DNA from: Gemmatimonadota bacterium | Lineage (GTDB): Bacteria > Gemmatimonadota > Gemmatimonadetes > Gemmatimonadales > GWC2-71-9 | Length of the DNA stretch: 7,800 nt | Assembly (NCBI GenBank): GCA_022573095.1 | Contig: JACZUR010000098.1 | Span: 1 to 7,800 of the forward strand | Direction: 5' to 3' | In this document: one piece after another, positions 1 to 6,009 of the stretch | Position numbering within the stretch: the stretch's first letter is position 1 | Layout: the number at the start of each line of letters is the position of its first letter | The notes under the pieces: generated by a model | Database searches by the model: none | Told to the model about the DNA's origin: nothing | The model's input: only the letters and a program-made list of their open reading frames with translations | Position numbers and translations under genes: made by a program

Positions 1-1139
1 GACATCTGTCTTGCAAGATCGTACGTCACGGTCCCATCGGCGATGGCACCCTCGATACCTCGCACTATCGACTCGGCTACGTCACCCCAGCCCATCTCCT
101 CGAACATCATCACCCCCGACAGGATCACGCTGCCAGGATTCACCTTGTCCTGTCCCGCGTACTTAGGAGCTGTCCCATGAGTCGCTTCAAAAACGGCCAC
201 ACCGTCTCCCATGTTGGCTCCCGGAGCCAAGCCAAGACCGCCCACCTGCGCGGCGCACGCGTCGGACAGGTAGTCTCCGTTTAGGTTGGACGTGGCAATA
301 ACCGAGTATTCATCGGGGCGAAGCAATAGCTGTTGGAACATGGCGTCGGCTATGCGATCCTTGATAACCACTTTGTCTCCGCTGCCACCAGAATCACTCT
401 CCCTTACAGTCCGTCCGGAAAATCCTTCCTCGGCCGCTTCGTAGCCCCAATCCTTAAAGGCACCTTCCGTGAATTTCATGATGTTGCCTTTATGGACAAG
501 AGTCACCGACTCACGGCCCCGATCCAGCGCGTAGCCTATGGCCCTGCAAACTAGCTTTTTCGAGTTGTATTCGCTCATCGGCTTTATGCCGATCGCGCTC
601 GACTCGAGTATGTCGGCTCCGAGGTTGTCAACGAGAAAATCGCGCACCTTCCGCGCATCCGCACTGCCGGCCTGGTACTCGATTCCCGCATAGACATCCT
701 CAAGGTTCTCCCGAAAGATCACCACATTGAGTCTGTCCGGTTCTTTCATTGGCGAAGGCACGCCGGCTAGATGGCGTACCGGTCGCACGCAGGCATAGAG
801 TTTGAGGATTTGCCGTAGGGACACGTTGAGAGAGCGGATCCCACCTCCGATCGGAGTAGTGAGCGGACCTTTGATTGCTATGCGGTGGTCACGAATCGCT
901 TCCAGGGTGGCTTCCGGCAACCACTCGCCGGTCGCTTCGTGGGCCTTCTCGCCTGCCAAGATCTCCTTCCAGACGACTCTGCGCTCGCCCCCCGAAACTT
1001 TCTCGACTGCGGCGTCAAAAACCCTCTGCGACGCACTCCATATGTCCGGCCCGATTCCGTCACCCTCTATGAAAGGAATTATTGGGTCGTTACCTACTGT
1101 GTATCCGTCTTCATCCCATTCGATCGTCGTACCTGTCAT
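1..1139 (-). CDS. icd: NADP-dependent isocitrate dehydrogenase (3' end cut by window edge)
   Basis: Cytosolic TCA-cycle enzyme that oxidatively decarboxylates isocitrate to 2-oxoglutarate with reduction of NADP+. 379 codons are readable without a stop; by comparison with the 416-residue E. coli enzyme only about 19 C-terminal residues lie outside the window. Visible motifs: GGGIRSLNV at 98-106, whose Ser103 matches the AceK-phosphorylated Ser113 of E. coli; Tyr150 (in EDVYAGIEY) and Lys217 (in VHKGNIMKFTEG), matching catalytic Tyr160 and Lys230; metal-binding Asp289 and Asp293 in NLNGDYLSD; and HGTAPKYAGQDKVNPGS at 321-337. The residues that give NADP rather than NAD preference (E. coli Lys344, Tyr345, Val351, Tyr391, Arg395) are present as Lys326, Tyr327, Val333, Tyr373 and Arg377. 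The loop near 240-258 is shorter than in E. coli. The ATG at 1139 directly follows an in-frame TAG, so no longer start is possible; the Shine-Dalgarno match is poor. Same direction as the 256-aa gene, 147 bases downstream of it. Confidence 0.97.
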   Translation of the reverse strand, partial: MTGTTIEWDEDGYTVGNDPIIPFIEGDGIGPDIWSASQRVFDAAVEKVSGGERRVVWKEILAGEKAHEATGEWLPEATLEAIRDHRIAIKGPLTTPIGGGIRSLNVSLRQILKLYACVRPVRHLAGVPSPMKEPDRLNVVIFRENLEDVYAGIEYQAGSADARKVRDFLVDNLGADILESSAIGIKPMSEYNSKKLVCRAIGYALDRGRESVTLVHKGNIMKFTEGAFKDWGYEAAEEGFSGRTVRESDSGGSGDKVVIKDRIADAMFQQLLLRPDEYSVIATSNLNGDYLSDACAAQVGGLGLAPGANMGDGVAVFEATHGTAPKYAGQDKVNPGSVILSGVMMFEEMGWGDVAESIVRGIEGAIADGTVTYDLARQM

Positions 1140-1286
1140 CTATCTCGTCTTCGCTGCTACCACGTTTCAAGCAGCCGGTAAGTACCATGAATCGGCCTTA
1201 ACATACTCCATCACGTTGAGTGATTGACCCTTGTTCAGTCGCCTATACAGTAAGATGGGTATGGGATTACAGCAAGTTGAGGAACT
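1140..1286. other. intergenic region upstream of icd
   Basis: 147 bases between the stop of the 256-aa membrane protein gene and the start of icd, both on the minus strand. It probably carries the icd promoter, but I see no convincing -35/-10 pair. A small inverted repeat, ATCAC-GTTGA-GTGAT at 1210-1224 (5-bp stem), is not followed by a T-run and is too weak to call a terminator. No tRNA-like or other RNA structure was recognised. Confidence 0.5.
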
Positions 1287-2057
1287 TTACGATGCAGCAG
1301 AAGAGGAAGTTGCCTCGGGTGGTCTCAGAGCTACGTGTAGATGGTCCGCGGTCCCCACATGGCGTAGGGTTCGGAAGCCCATCCATCGGAAATACGACTC
1401 GACTAGTTGGTTGCGGCGTTCACTCCTGCCGATCGTTCTCAGATCCATTGCATACACATAGCCGTCGGGACCCGGATAGTGTAACGAACTCTCTCGAACA
1501 GGCAGCCCCATGCGTATGTAGTCCTCAGGGGTTCGCTGAAGGTCGGTAATCACTATCTCCCGATCAATCAAGATCACCGTACTCACCGCGACGCGGAGAA
1601 TCGGGTGAACGCTGCTGTAGAATTGCCGCACGCGCCCGGTTTTGGCGTTCGTACTCGAAAGGTAGATGAGTGAGTATGCGCTAAACGCGATCGCCACCGG
1701 CAACGCCACCTTCGTCCCGATGAACTTTAGTCGCGCTTTACCGGTCAATTTCTTCGAGAACCATGCTCCGTAGACTGTGAGAACGGCTCCCGCCATCACT
1801 ATCCCCAGTGCGAGCGACGTCCAGGTGCTCCAATCGTGTGAGTCGAACACGAATACAGATGCTCGGATGAGCAAGAAGAAAGGGAGCACTGCCAAGATGA
1901 CCAGTTTTAGCGGTAGTAATAGGATCCGCGTTAGTGTAAGCCGCCGGCGACGACGTTTCTCGTGCTTGCCCTCGATTATATTGTCGATTGCGCCCTGGAC
2001 GGCAGCAAATTCACTTAGCGTTTTATCAATGCTTGCGCGGAGTTCTTCACTGGCCAT
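1287..2057 (-). CDS. three-helix membrane protein with M15-like metallopeptidase domain
   Basis: 256 residues, no family name recognised with certainty. Residues 1-44 are cytoplasmic and end in a very basic stretch (KHEKRRRRR at 31-39). Hydrophobic segments at about 45-71, 78-100 and 116-133 look like three membrane helices; the basic loop 102-116 lies between the second and third, so by the positive-inside rule residues 135-256 face the periplasm. This domain reads RTPEDYIRMGLP, then SSLHYPGPDGYVYAMDL (191-206), WMGFRTLRH, and TADHLHVAL (236-244). The order arginine-threonine motif, SxH...G...AxD, DxxH is that of M15-type peptidoglycan peptidases, giving proposed zinc ligands His193, Asp205 and His241, with Asp238 in the place of the catalytic acid. 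The His-to-Asp spacing is 11 intervening residues rather than the usual 6, so the site may be remodelled or inactive. Role in cell-wall trimming is inference. Starts at ATG with a weak ribosome site; codirectional with icd. Confidence 0.85.
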   Translation of the reverse strand: MASEELRASIDKTLSEFAAVQGAIDNIIEGKHEKRRRRRLTLTRILLLPLKLVILAVLPFFLLIRASVFVFDSHDWSTWTSLALGIVMAGAVLTVYGAWFSKKLTGKARLKFIGTKVALPVAIAFSAYSLIYLSSTNAKTGRVRQFYSSVHPILRVAVSTVILIDREIVITDLQRTPEDYIRMGLPVRESSLHYPGPDGYVYAMDLRTIGRSERRNQLVESYFRWMGFRTLRHVGTADHLHVALRPPEATSSSAAS

Positions 2058-2124
2058 GTCAATTTACCCTACGTATTGGACGCCCTAGCGTGTCAAATCG
2101 TTCCTCACGACTGCAAAACGGCTC

Positions 2125-2137
2125 TGTAACAGTTACA
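2125..2137. repeat. perfect palindrome TGTAAC-A-GTTACA, possible operator
   Basis: Two 6-base arms around a single central base, with no mismatch. It overlaps the -10-like box TACAAT of the rightward gene and sits about 33 bases before its GTG start, a position typical of a repressor site. No regulator is encoded in the window and the motif is not assigned to a known family. Confidence 0.4.
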
Positions 2138-2139
2138 AT
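2134..2139 (+). promoter_or_regulatory. -10-like box for the six-cysteine gene
   Basis: TACAAT matches the sigma-70 -10 consensus at 5 of 6 bases. The hexamer 17 bases upstream (CTGCAA, 2111-2116) matches TTGACA at only 3 of 6, so the promoter would be weak or activator-dependent. Predicted transcription start is near 2146. Confidence 0.35.
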
Positions 2140-2160
2140 TATGAAATTCCACTTTATGAC

Positions 2161-2164
2161 GGAG
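2161..2164 (+). promoter_or_regulatory. ribosome binding site GGAG deciding a GTG start
   Basis: GGAG lies 5 bases before the GTG at 2170 and is the clearest Shine-Dalgarno site in the window. It supports the GTG start, which in turn places the basic N-terminus directly before the hydrophobic segment. Confidence 0.6.
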
Positions 2165-2169
2165 ACCGC

Positions 2170-2442
2170 GTGAAGACCGGAGCAAAGATAGCGATCCTGC
2201 TGGTGTCGTTTCTGTTCGTGGGCTTTGTAATATTCGGGAGCATGACACGAGTCCAGGTAGAGTGTGAAGTGTGTATCGAGTTCGGTGGCCGAACCGACTG
2301 CCGCAGGGCGGCGGGTGTGACCGAAGATGAGGCGCGGCGCACGGCTCAGACGATGGCCTGCGGCATTCTAGCAGCGGGAATGGATCAGACTATTGCGTGC
2401 GGACGGGCGATACCCAAGTCGATACAGTGCACGGCGAATTGA
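2170..2442 (+). CDS. small membrane-anchored or secreted six-cysteine protein
   Basis: 90 residues of unknown function. The N-terminus MKTGAK is basic and is followed by a hydrophobic segment at about 7-25, either an uncleaved anchor or a signal peptide; no lipobox is visible. The remaining 65 residues carry six cysteines (32, 35, 44, 64, 77, 87), beginning with a CEVC pair, and an alternating acidic and basic stretch, TEDEARRTAQ at 51-60, that looks helical. An even number of cysteines on the exported side suggests up to three disulfides; alternatively CxxC could bind metal or heme-free thiol chemistry could occur. I recall similar short proteins annotated as hypothetical in other genomes but cannot verify it. 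GTG start with a good GGAG site. It ends 2 bases from the stop of the convergent ABC exporter gene, so no separate terminator fits between them. Confidence 0.8.
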   Translation: MKTGAKIAILLVSFLFVGFVIFGSMTRVQVECEVCIEFGGRTDCRRAAGVTEDEARRTAQTMACGILAAGMDQTIACGRAIPKSIQCTAN

Positions 2443-2444
2443 TG

Positions 2445-4322
2445 CTACGCGGATCGGGTAGGGACGGCCTCGGTACTGGGAAGATCCGGCGTAAAGTCCT
2501 CGCCGGGATTGATGAAGCGGTTGTATTCAACCGCATACTGGCGGTCGTGCAGTTCACGATAGCGGCCATCCCGAGCCATCAGCTGGTCGTGACTACCCCG
2601 TTCAACGATCTCTCCGGCCTCCAACACAATGATCTGATCGGCACTGCGGATGGTTGAAAGCCTGTGGGCTATTACGAAAGTCGTGCGCCCCCGGCGCAGA
2701 GAGTAGAGACCATCCTGTATCTGAGCCTCGCTCTCGCTATCCAGACTCGATGTCGCCTCGTCGAGAATGAGTATTCTTGGATCGGCGAGAATCGCGCGCG
2801 CAATTGCTACTCTTTGACGCTGCCCGCCCGATAGCTTCACGCCACGCTCGCCCACTATGGTGTCGTAACCGTCTGGAAACCTCTCTATGAACTCGTCGCA
2901 GTGCGCAACGGCGGCAACTTCTTTGATCTGATGCATCATAGCGGTGGGCGCGCCGAACTTGATGTTGTCCGCTATCGTGCCGTCGAAAAGAAAGTTGTCT
3001 TGCAGAACAATTCCCAGGTGAGACCGATAGTCTCGGATTCTCAAGGTTGTCAGATCCAATCCGTCGACGGTTATCGTACCAGACTTGGGTCGATTGAACG
3101 CTGCAACGAGCCCGATCAGAGTGCTCTTGCCGGAGCCGCTTGATCCCACGAGCGCGGTCGTTGTACCGCTGCGAGCATCGAACGACACGCCCTTGAGAAC
3201 CGGAACGCCGGCTTCATACTCGAACCAGACATCGTCGAACTTGATATCACCACTTATCACCGGCAGCGACCGTTTGCTCTCGTCTTCTTCGCCTTCAGTG
3301 GCTATCTGCCGGATCTCTCTGATACGATCCAGTCCGGCGAACGCCTCGGAAATTTGCGTGCTGATCGACGCTATCTGAATCACCGGGCTCGCCACCAATC
3401 CGGTGAAGAGGATGTATGCAAAAAAGTCGCCGAGAGACATCGTTCCGTCTACAACGGAACGACCGCCCACCACTATCATCAGAACCCCAATTCCACCTAC
3501 TATCAGCGTTCCAAACGCACTTGCGGCGGACACCCCAGTTACAGCTTTCGCAATGTTGCGGAACAGTCTGTGGGCTTCTTTCGCGAACACATAATCTTCG
3601 CGCCGCTCCGCTGTGTATGCCTTGACAACCCGGATACCGGCAAGCGTTTCACCGAGCCTCCCCGCAACGTCAGCCTGAATCTTCCCGCGATCGCGAAACA
3701 GAGGCCGCAGCCGGCTGAACGCATACGCCATCGCACCCCCAAAGGTGACCAGCACAACTATCGTAAGAGAGGTCAGCCTCCAATGGAGCCAGAACAAGAC
3801 ACCAAGTGCGATTACAGCCGTCACCAAGCCCCCAATCAACTGTACCAGTCCTGTACCGACCAGATTTCGAATGCCCTCCGGGTCGGTCATCACGCGGGAG
3901 ATCAGAACACCCGTCTTTGTGGAATCGAAGTATCCGACGGGGAGTCTCGTGATATGGGATTGCACTATTTTGCGCATCTCCGTGATCGCGCGCTGAGCAG
4001 CAACGCCAAGGATCTGCGAAACGGCGAATTGGGTCACCCCCTGCACCGTTGACGCAACAGCGGCGGCGATTGCCAAGACGCCTAACAGCTCGATTCGGTT
4101 GTGCCCTATGACGTCGTCGATGAGAAATTTGGACGTGGCCGGAAGTACGAGCCCCGCAAGCCTACTGATCAGCATCAACGCCAGCCCGATCGCCAGTCGA
4201 TAACGGTGGGACCACATCAACTCGCGCGCTTCTTGCCACGCGCCCGGACCTACTCGCCGTTTCTTCTGAGAACGGGGCTGCTCCGAGCCCCCTCGAACCC
4301 CCCTAATCTTCAGTTCCCTCAC
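2445..4322 (-). CDS. ABC exporter, fused membrane and ATPase domains (MsbA-like half transporter)
   Basis: 625 residues, usual length for a bacterial type IV ABC half transporter that works as a homodimer in the inner membrane and exports lipids, drugs or peptides. The membrane domain has helices at about 42-68, 78-100, 155-178, 183-205, 268-288 and 296-318. The nucleotide-binding domain (about 358-595) is complete: Walker A GSSGSGKST at 393-401, Q-loop Gln441, signature LSGGQ at 497-501, Walker B ILILDE ending in catalytic Glu522, D-loop SSLD at 525-528, and H-loop His553. All catalytic residues are intact. The extra 35 N-terminal residues are basic and cytoplasmic. The C-terminus has a 30-residue tail with no motif. 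The GTG start lacks a clear Shine-Dalgarno site; an in-frame TAG at 4362-4364 rules out a start much further upstream. It lies 79 bases downstream of nhaC on the same strand, so cotranscription is possible. Substrate cannot be told from sequence. Confidence 0.96.
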   Translation of the reverse strand: MRELKIRGVRGGSEQPRSQKKRRVGPGAWQEARELMWSHRYRLAIGLALMLISRLAGLVLPATSKFLIDDVIGHNRIELLGVLAIAAAVASTVQGVTQFAVSQILGVAAQRAITEMRKIVQSHITRLPVGYFDSTKTGVLISRVMTDPEGIRNLVGTGLVQLIGGLVTAVIALGVLFWLHWRLTSLTIVVLVTFGGAMAYAFSRLRPLFRDRGKIQADVAGRLGETLAGIRVVKAYTAERREDYVFAKEAHRLFRNIAKAVTGVSAASAFGTLIVGGIGVLMIVVGGRSVVDGTMSLGDFFAYILFTGLVASPVIQIASISTQISEAFAGLDRIREIRQIATEGEEDESKRSLPVISGDIKFDDVWFEYEAGVPVLKGVSFDARSGTTTALVGSSGSGKSTLIGLVAAFNRPKSGTITVDGLDLTTLRIRDYRSHLGIVLQDNFLFDGTIADNIKFGAPTAMMHQIKEVAAVAHCDEFIERFPDGYDTIVGERGVKLSGGQRQRVAIARAILADPRILILDEATSSLDSESEAQIQDGLYSLRRGRTTFVIAHRLSTIRSADQIIVLEAGEIVERGSHDQLMARDGRYRELHDRQYAVEYNRFINPGEDFTPDLPSTEAVPTRSA

Positions 4323-4401
4323 GCTAAGAAGGTACCCAGAGAACAGAACTCGTGGGATGTGCTAAGAAAATCCTTTGACCTCCGGACCAGAGCCAGTCCT
4401 C
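4323..4401. other. short gap between nhaC and the ABC exporter gene
   Basis: 79 bases. A 4-bp GGAC/GTCC stem (read on the minus strand just after the nhaC stop) is too short for a terminator. With no terminator seen, readthrough from nhaC into the exporter gene is plausible. Confidence 0.4.
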
Positions 4402-5817
4402 CTACAGGAGAAAACCGAAGAGTGCGAACAACAACACAGCGCCAGCGGCGGCTAGCAACGCATAGGGTAGTTGTGTTCGTACGTGGTCGATGTGATCGGT
4501 AGCTGATGCCATCGAAGCTACGACAGTACTATCGGAGATTGGAGAACAGTGGTCACCGAAAATTCCTCCTCCCAGCGCTGCAGCAACGGTCAGCGCGGCA
4601 GGCAAATCGAGCAACTGAATCATCGGGACAACTATCGGAATCATGATGGCAAAGGTTCCCCACGAAGTTCCCGTGGAAAAAGCGATGAAGCACGCAAGCA
4701 GAAACACGACTGCCGGAATTAACCCTGGGTGAAGCGTTGCGCGTGCGGCTTGCGCCACGAAGACGCCGGTACCAAGCGCTCTGGTTGTGGTTGCGATCGC
4801 AAACGCCAGCATCAACACCAACACGAGAGGAATGAGCCCCTGGATTCCTTCTATGATACTGTCGGTGATCTCCTTGAGGTTCATAATACCCTGCGCACGG
4901 TAGAGGACCCCACCGACGACCAAGCCTGCTACCACACCCCAAAGGACTGCGGTGGACCCGGATCCTTGTCGCAAATCGCCCGATCCAGTCAGGTACAGCA
5001 CTACCGGAACAGTGAAGATCATGGTCCCAATCGGCGCGATCATGTTGATCGCTCGAAGAGGCACCCCCTCCTTAGCCACTACACCTACGACTTCGTTCGA
5101 GATCATCGGCTGCGCGCCATCGCGCAACAACTTCCCCTCTTCCCTAACCCGGATCTCCGCGGTCCTCATCGGGCCGATATCCCACCCCGTCACGATTACA
5201 CCTAGAGCAAGGAACAGCGCTAGAATTGAATAGAAGTTCAGTGGGATCGCCGCGAGCATGAGACCGACAGGATTCTCAATCTGCTGCGCCGCGAGCAGGC
5301 CAACCACATATGCACCCCAGGCGTTGAGCGGAATGAGTATGCATTTCGGTGAACAGGTAGCATCTATGATGTAGCTGAGCTTCTCGCGGGAAATACGATA
5401 CTTGTCGAACAACGGCCGGGCCACCGAGCCGGCCACCAAGAGCCCAAAGTTGGACTCGAGAAAGACAAGCATGCTGACGATCCACGTGAACACACCGACC
5501 GACCGGCGCGACCTAATCAGCGAACTCGACTCGACTCTGGCGACGAATCCCTGCATCCCACCGGACTTCTGTGTGAAAGTGATGATCGCCCCGATCAGGG
5601 CGCTGAAAATTAAAACCCGCGCGTTGTCGGCGTCTCCCCAGACCCCCACTACGACCTCGACCGAGCTGATGAGGCCGGCCAGCGGATTCCACCCATTCAT
5701 TATCGTCCAGCCCAGCCACACAAAAAGGCCGAGTGACGCGAAGACTTGCTTGGTCTTTATAGCAAGCCCAATCGCCACTATGGGCGGAATGATGGAATAC
5801 CAGCCGTAAGAATCCAT
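4402..5817 (-). CDS. nhaC: NhaC-family Na+/H+ antiporter
   Basis: 471 residues, normal length for the family. An inner-membrane protein with many hydrophobic segments throughout, expected to exchange cytoplasmic Na+ for external H+ and so support salt and pH homeostasis. Family hallmarks are present: SNFGLLVAGSVARP at 122-135, IDATCSPKCILIPLNAWGAY at 151-170, FSTGTSWGTF at 380-389, and GGGIFGDHCSPISDST at 417-431 followed by DHIDHVRTQ at 441-449. The conserved Asp, Ser and His residues in these loops are thought to form the ion path. Related NhaC-type proteins can carry organic acid or amine exchange (malate/lactate), so the exact substrate is not certain. The ATG at 5817 gives a normal N-terminus; the Shine-Dalgarno match is poor. 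Divergent from the PhnD-like gene and probably first gene of a leftward unit with the ABC exporter. Confidence 0.93.
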   Translation of the reverse strand: MDSYGWYSIIPPIVAIGLAIKTKQVFASLGLFVWLGWTIMNGWNPLAGLISSVEVVVGVWGDADNARVLIFSALIGAIITFTQKSGGMQGFVARVESSSLIRSRRSVGVFTWIVSMLVFLESNFGLLVAGSVARPLFDKYRISREKLSYIIDATCSPKCILIPLNAWGAYVVGLLAAQQIENPVGLMLAAIPLNFYSILALFLALGVIVTGWDIGPMRTAEIRVREEGKLLRDGAQPMISNEVVGVVAKEGVPLRAINMIAPIGTMIFTVPVVLYLTGSGDLRQGSGSTAVLWGVVAGLVVGGVLYRAQGIMNLKEITDSIIEGIQGLIPLVLVLMLAFAIATTTRALGTGVFVAQAARATLHPGLIPAVVFLLACFIAFSTGTSWGTFAIMIPIVVPMIQLLDLPAALTVAAALGGGIFGDHCSPISDSTVVASMASATDHIDHVRTQLPYALLAAAGAVLLFALFGFLL

Positions 5818-5860
5818 GGCAAATGCGTTGAATTTAAAGGCCGAAGGATAGCGCTGGGCC

Positions 5861-5878
5861 GGCAGTTAAGGAACTGCC
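5861..5878. repeat. perfect inverted repeat, 7-bp stem and 4-base loop
   Basis: GGCAGTT-AAGG-AACTGCC pairs over all 7 bases of the stem. No T-run follows on either strand, so it is not a classical terminator. It lies about 44 bases before the nhaC start and could be a hairpin in the nhaC leader or an operator. Confidence 0.5.
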
Positions 5879-5885
5879 TGCTCGG

Positions 5886-5905
5886 CCGCCCCGCCCCCGC
5901 CCTCC
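5886..5905 (-). other. G-rich tract with G-quadruplex potential
   Basis: Read on the minus strand it is five G-tracts of 2, 3, 5, 4 and 2 bases, each separated by one base. Three tracts have at least three Gs, so a three-layer quadruplex would need a fourth tract, but a two-layer form is possible. It lies on the nhaC sense strand upstream of its start. Confidence 0.35.
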
Positions 5906-5968
5906 GGAAAGGGAAGACCGTCCGCCACCGAATTTGCGTCAGCGACTACCATTTTTCATCCAGCGGTG

Positions 5969-5974
5969 TAGAAT
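5969..5974 (+). promoter_or_regulatory. -10 box of the PhnD-like transporter operon
   Basis: TAGAAT matches the sigma-70 consensus at 5 of 6 bases and sits 36 bases before the ATG. The hexamer 17 bases upstream (CTACCA, 5946-5951) matches TTGACA at only 3 of 6. The Fur-like site begins at the next base, so a bound repressor would cover the transcription start. Confidence 0.45.
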
Positions 5975-5993
5975 GAAAATGAGAATCAAACTC
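5975..5993. promoter_or_regulatory. Fur-box-like operator
   Basis: GAAAATGAGAATCAAACTC matches the classical 19-base Fur box GATAATGATAATCATTATC at 14 of 19 positions. In the 7-1-7 reading, TGAGAAT-C-AAACTCA (5980-5994), the two arms agree at 5 of 7 bases. It directly follows a -10 box and ends 16 bases before the ATG of the PhnD-like gene, the usual position for Fur repression. An AT-rich coincidence cannot be excluded from one site. Confidence 0.55.
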
Positions 5994-6009
5994 AACTAGC
6001 CTCAACGGG

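Larger units (their letters stand above)
2058..2169. promoter_or_regulatory. divergent promoter region
   Basis: 112 bases between the leftward 256-aa membrane protein gene and the rightward six-cysteine gene. It must hold the promoters for both unless either is read through from elsewhere. On the minus strand a perfect TTGACA (2091-2096) is seen, but no good -10 lies 16-18 bases from it. A -10-like TACAAT for the rightward gene and a palindrome are listed separately. Confidence 0.5.
5818..6009. promoter_or_regulatory. divergent intergenic region between nhaC and the PhnD-like gene
   Basis: 192 bases with two zones. The nhaC-proximal half (5818-5910) carries a perfect hairpin and a C-rich tract; the PhnD-proximal half (5930-6009) is AT-richer and carries a -10 box and a Fur-like operator. 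Each is listed separately. No convincing sigma-70 promoter was found for nhaC. Confidence 0.6.

Noticed and set aside
1210..1224. Inverted repeat ATCAC-GTTGA-GTGAT between the 256-aa gene and icd
   Set aside because: Only a 5-bp AT-containing stem and no T-run on either strand, so neither a terminator nor a clear operator.
802..1227. 141-codon plus-strand open frame
   Set aside because: Antisense to icd over most of its length and without a recognisable domain; icd motifs on the minus strand are unambiguous.
2091..2096. Perfect TTGACA (minus strand) as -35 of the 256-aa gene
   Set aside because: No -10 hexamer with more than a poor match lies 16-18 bases downstream, so a promoter could not be called.
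2141..2173. Ten-codon leader frame (MKFHFMTETA) whose TGA overlaps the GTG of the six-cysteine gene
   Set aside because: No ribosome site before its ATG, and the predicted transcription start near 2146 lies inside it. The overlap may be chance.
3354..4052. 232-codon plus-strand open frame
   Set aside because: It lies wholly antisense to the ABC exporter, whose motifs and helices are clear on the other strand. Its own translation has no recognisable domain and an odd composition rich in Arg, His, Asn and Pro.
4377..4400. GGAC/GTCC stem after the nhaC stop as a terminator
   Set aside because: The stem is only 4 bp with a long loop and is not directly followed by a U-rich tract.
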